From NCBI GenBank assembly GCA_033239525.1, contig BSYO01000033.1, forward strand, positions 1,727,501 to 1,791,500: a stretch of 64,000 nucleotides of DNA, written 5' to 3'. The notes beneath the pieces were generated by a model, which saw only the letters and a list, made by a program, of their open reading frames with translations, made no database searches and was not told where the DNA came from. Positions 62,064 to 64,000 of the stretch are shown here, one piece after another (positions within the stretch are counted from its first letter, which is position 1; every line of letters starts with the position of its first letter). The DNA comes from Nepenthes gracilis. Its lineage: Eukaryota; Streptophyta; Magnoliopsida; Caryophyllales; Nepenthaceae. The position numbers and the translations under genes were made by a program.

Positions 62064-64000
62064 CTGTTTATATTTACAAAGTAATCAACAGCAATCACAT
62101 GAATAAACATTACAATAAAACAAAATAATACAAGATATAGGCTACATATTCAAACATCAGACAAGTGTTCTATTCCCCTTTTCTCAACTAAGCTTTTCCT
62201 TATAATTCCTGACATTTACATATGAGGAGCAATGAAAACTTCAAATACCAAACAATCCATTTCCCTGAGAGGATCATTGACCAAACTAGGTATGTTATAA
62301 CAAGTAAATTAAGTTCCTTTTTCCTACCCCTCTTAAGGCAAGCTCAATCCGATTCTCATCTCTGTTTTCTCCATTTTTCAATTGAGCAGCCGTGCTATGA
62401 AATCGTGAATACATAACTCAAAATATTCATTTTAGGAGAGCAATGGAGATCACAGCCTACCCTAAAAAAGGAGCAGGCCAATACACAAGGCTTACATATT
62501 GGTGGATCTGAAGAATGTAGATGTCTACATTCTTATGATACATACTTGAGATTTAGATTCAAAGCCGAGAGTTTTTGGGTCAGTTTTTGGATTTTTAAAT
62601 CTTGATCTTACATACCACAAACCCAAATGAAAGTTCAAAGGTTTGAGGCTGCCCATCAATTTATCTTCCAACGCTCAAATTAATAAATAAATCAAACTAA
62701 GAAATTTGAAAGAGAGAGAAGGAGAGAGTAAAATGATTGAAGGACTACACTCCAAAGTTTTTTGGGGAGGCATTATAGAAGACAAGCTCTTCGCTTCTTT
62801 GATACAGGCTTAAATATTGCAGGACTTATATTTTTTACAAAGCACGGGAAATGAGAGATGTTAGAGATCTCTAATATGCAAAAATTAAAAGATGGTTTGT
62901 CAAATTGCTAGATTTAAAGATGCCCTTTCTATATAAAAGAGGCTTTGTATTTATAGGGATGTAAGGCCGGTTATACTGGGTGGTTAGTGCCCATTATCCT
63001 AAGGAGGTTATCAATCAATCTCCTTAAGAGGATTTACTGGCCATTTTGGTTCATAGCCAAATTTTATTGTTGAACGCACATCTGTGATCGTGGTGAATCA
63101 TATGAGATTGTAGGATTATGACTATCCTACTCACTAATGAGTCATTATCAAGAGATCCAAGTATTGGCTAAGTATTAGGGGTCGCTATCTACCTTGACAG
63201 TCTATACCTCCTCAGCTCACCCTTTCTAATCCACCTTCATTGATCTATTACTTGTACAGTCATACCCTAACTCTCTCAATTTTTCGGTAGCATGGTTATG
63301 TGGTCACTGGGTCATCCAACATTTTAGTCATGTGTTTTATCATTTAAGCTATCAAGATTGACCCATCGATGGCCACCGAGCCACTAGACTGGGTGGATGA
63401 CAAGTTGGTCCTCTAACAATATGGGCTATCATCTTGATATTAACAGAGGATACTAGATTCAAGTTAGCTTAAATTTTGGTTGACCACATCACCTTCCTTC
63501 TATATTATAAAGATGTTGTTTCAGTAATTTGAAATAGTGACCCCTAGATCATAATATAGAAGCATTACCGTTGTACCAAAGCTTGCCTTAAAAATTGTTG
63601 TGTTTATTTATTGATTGAAATTTGCTCATAGCCACCATATACTAGGTAAAAGGAGTCATAACAACGACAATAGAAGTTATATTGGTAGATTTACAATTTA
63701 TAACATAAAAACCATGTCAACGTTGGCACTGAATAAGCCTCACCATCTACAAAATTTACTTTCTTAAAGAAGCAATATTTGTTTGCCAAAAAGCACAAAT
63801 CAACAACAATAGAAGATAAATTTCAGCATCTTTGAAGCCAAGAGGGTGCATTTCATGTTCTATATTTTGAAGGGTTCTCTGTTCACCATGTACATGGACA
63901 AGCAAAAGAGCACCATAAATTGATCAGCACTTCATAGACAAGCTCAACATATTCCATATTTTGAAGAGTTTAGCATCTTTGAAGCCAAGAGGGTCCATTC
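62064..64000. other. Helicase first-intron or upstream DNA, repeat-like
   Basis: No N-terminal exon could be recognised. TATATAAAAGAGGC and GTATTTATAGGGATG (about 62930 and 62948) look like LTR promoter pieces, so part may be an old LTR, unclassified. At 63825-63854 and 63972-64000 the string AGCATCTTTGAAGCCAAGAG recurs (period about 147 bp), the second copy running to the window edge. Confidence 0.4.

Overview
This is a stretch of flowering-plant nuclear DNA. It has spliced genes with GT-AG introns, AT-rich intergenic DNA, and Tat-type Gypsy, TRIM-like and MITE elements. Intron sizes and transposon content suggest a woody eudicot or basal angiosperm, but the species cannot be read from the sequence.

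Layout. Positions 1-707 hold a broken F-box gene fragment. Positions 703-10905 are one complete but decayed Gypsy LTR retrotransposon, read on the minus strand, bounded by a 5-bp target duplication AAAGG. It has gag and pol on the minus strand, an 11-unit minisatellite, and a second gene on the opposite (plus) strand with its own TATA box. A probable solo LTR lies at 12706-13383. Three host genes follow. (1) A GCIP/cyclin-D1-binding-protein homologue on the plus strand (14028-17349, 4 exons, 359 aa). (2) A base-exchange phosphatidylserine synthase (PSS1-type) on the minus strand (18596-41845, 12 coding exons, 417 aa), probably with a further 5' exon ending at 44422. (3) A DExH-box RNA helicase with a C-terminal double-stranded-RNA-binding domain (DExH3-like, DHX36/DHX9 group) on the minus strand (49416-62063, 18 exons visible, N-terminus not seen). 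All exon joins reported keep the reading frame.

The PSS gene is swollen by repeats. An 11.1-kb intron carries a second Tat-type element (26197 to about 32750) that has gag and an antisense gene but has lost almost all of pol. This element sits inside an older 2-kb repeat whose sister copy lies at 35500-37615. The neighbouring intron carries a TRIM-like element (38433-40111) with a tRNA-Met-type primer site. The first intron carries a 29-bp minisatellite between two diverged direct repeats. A MITE with a 10-bp target duplication (45605-45887) and a possible half-copy lie beyond the PSS promoter.

How the parts relate. The three host genes do not form a pathway: one is a cell-cycle regulator, one a phospholipid enzyme, one an RNA helicase. 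GCIP and PSS are convergent, while PSS and the helicase both read leftward. The most interesting theme is that the two independent Tat elements share one unusual plan, gag-pol on one strand and a conserved antisense gene on the other, and one of them keeps the antisense gene after losing pol.
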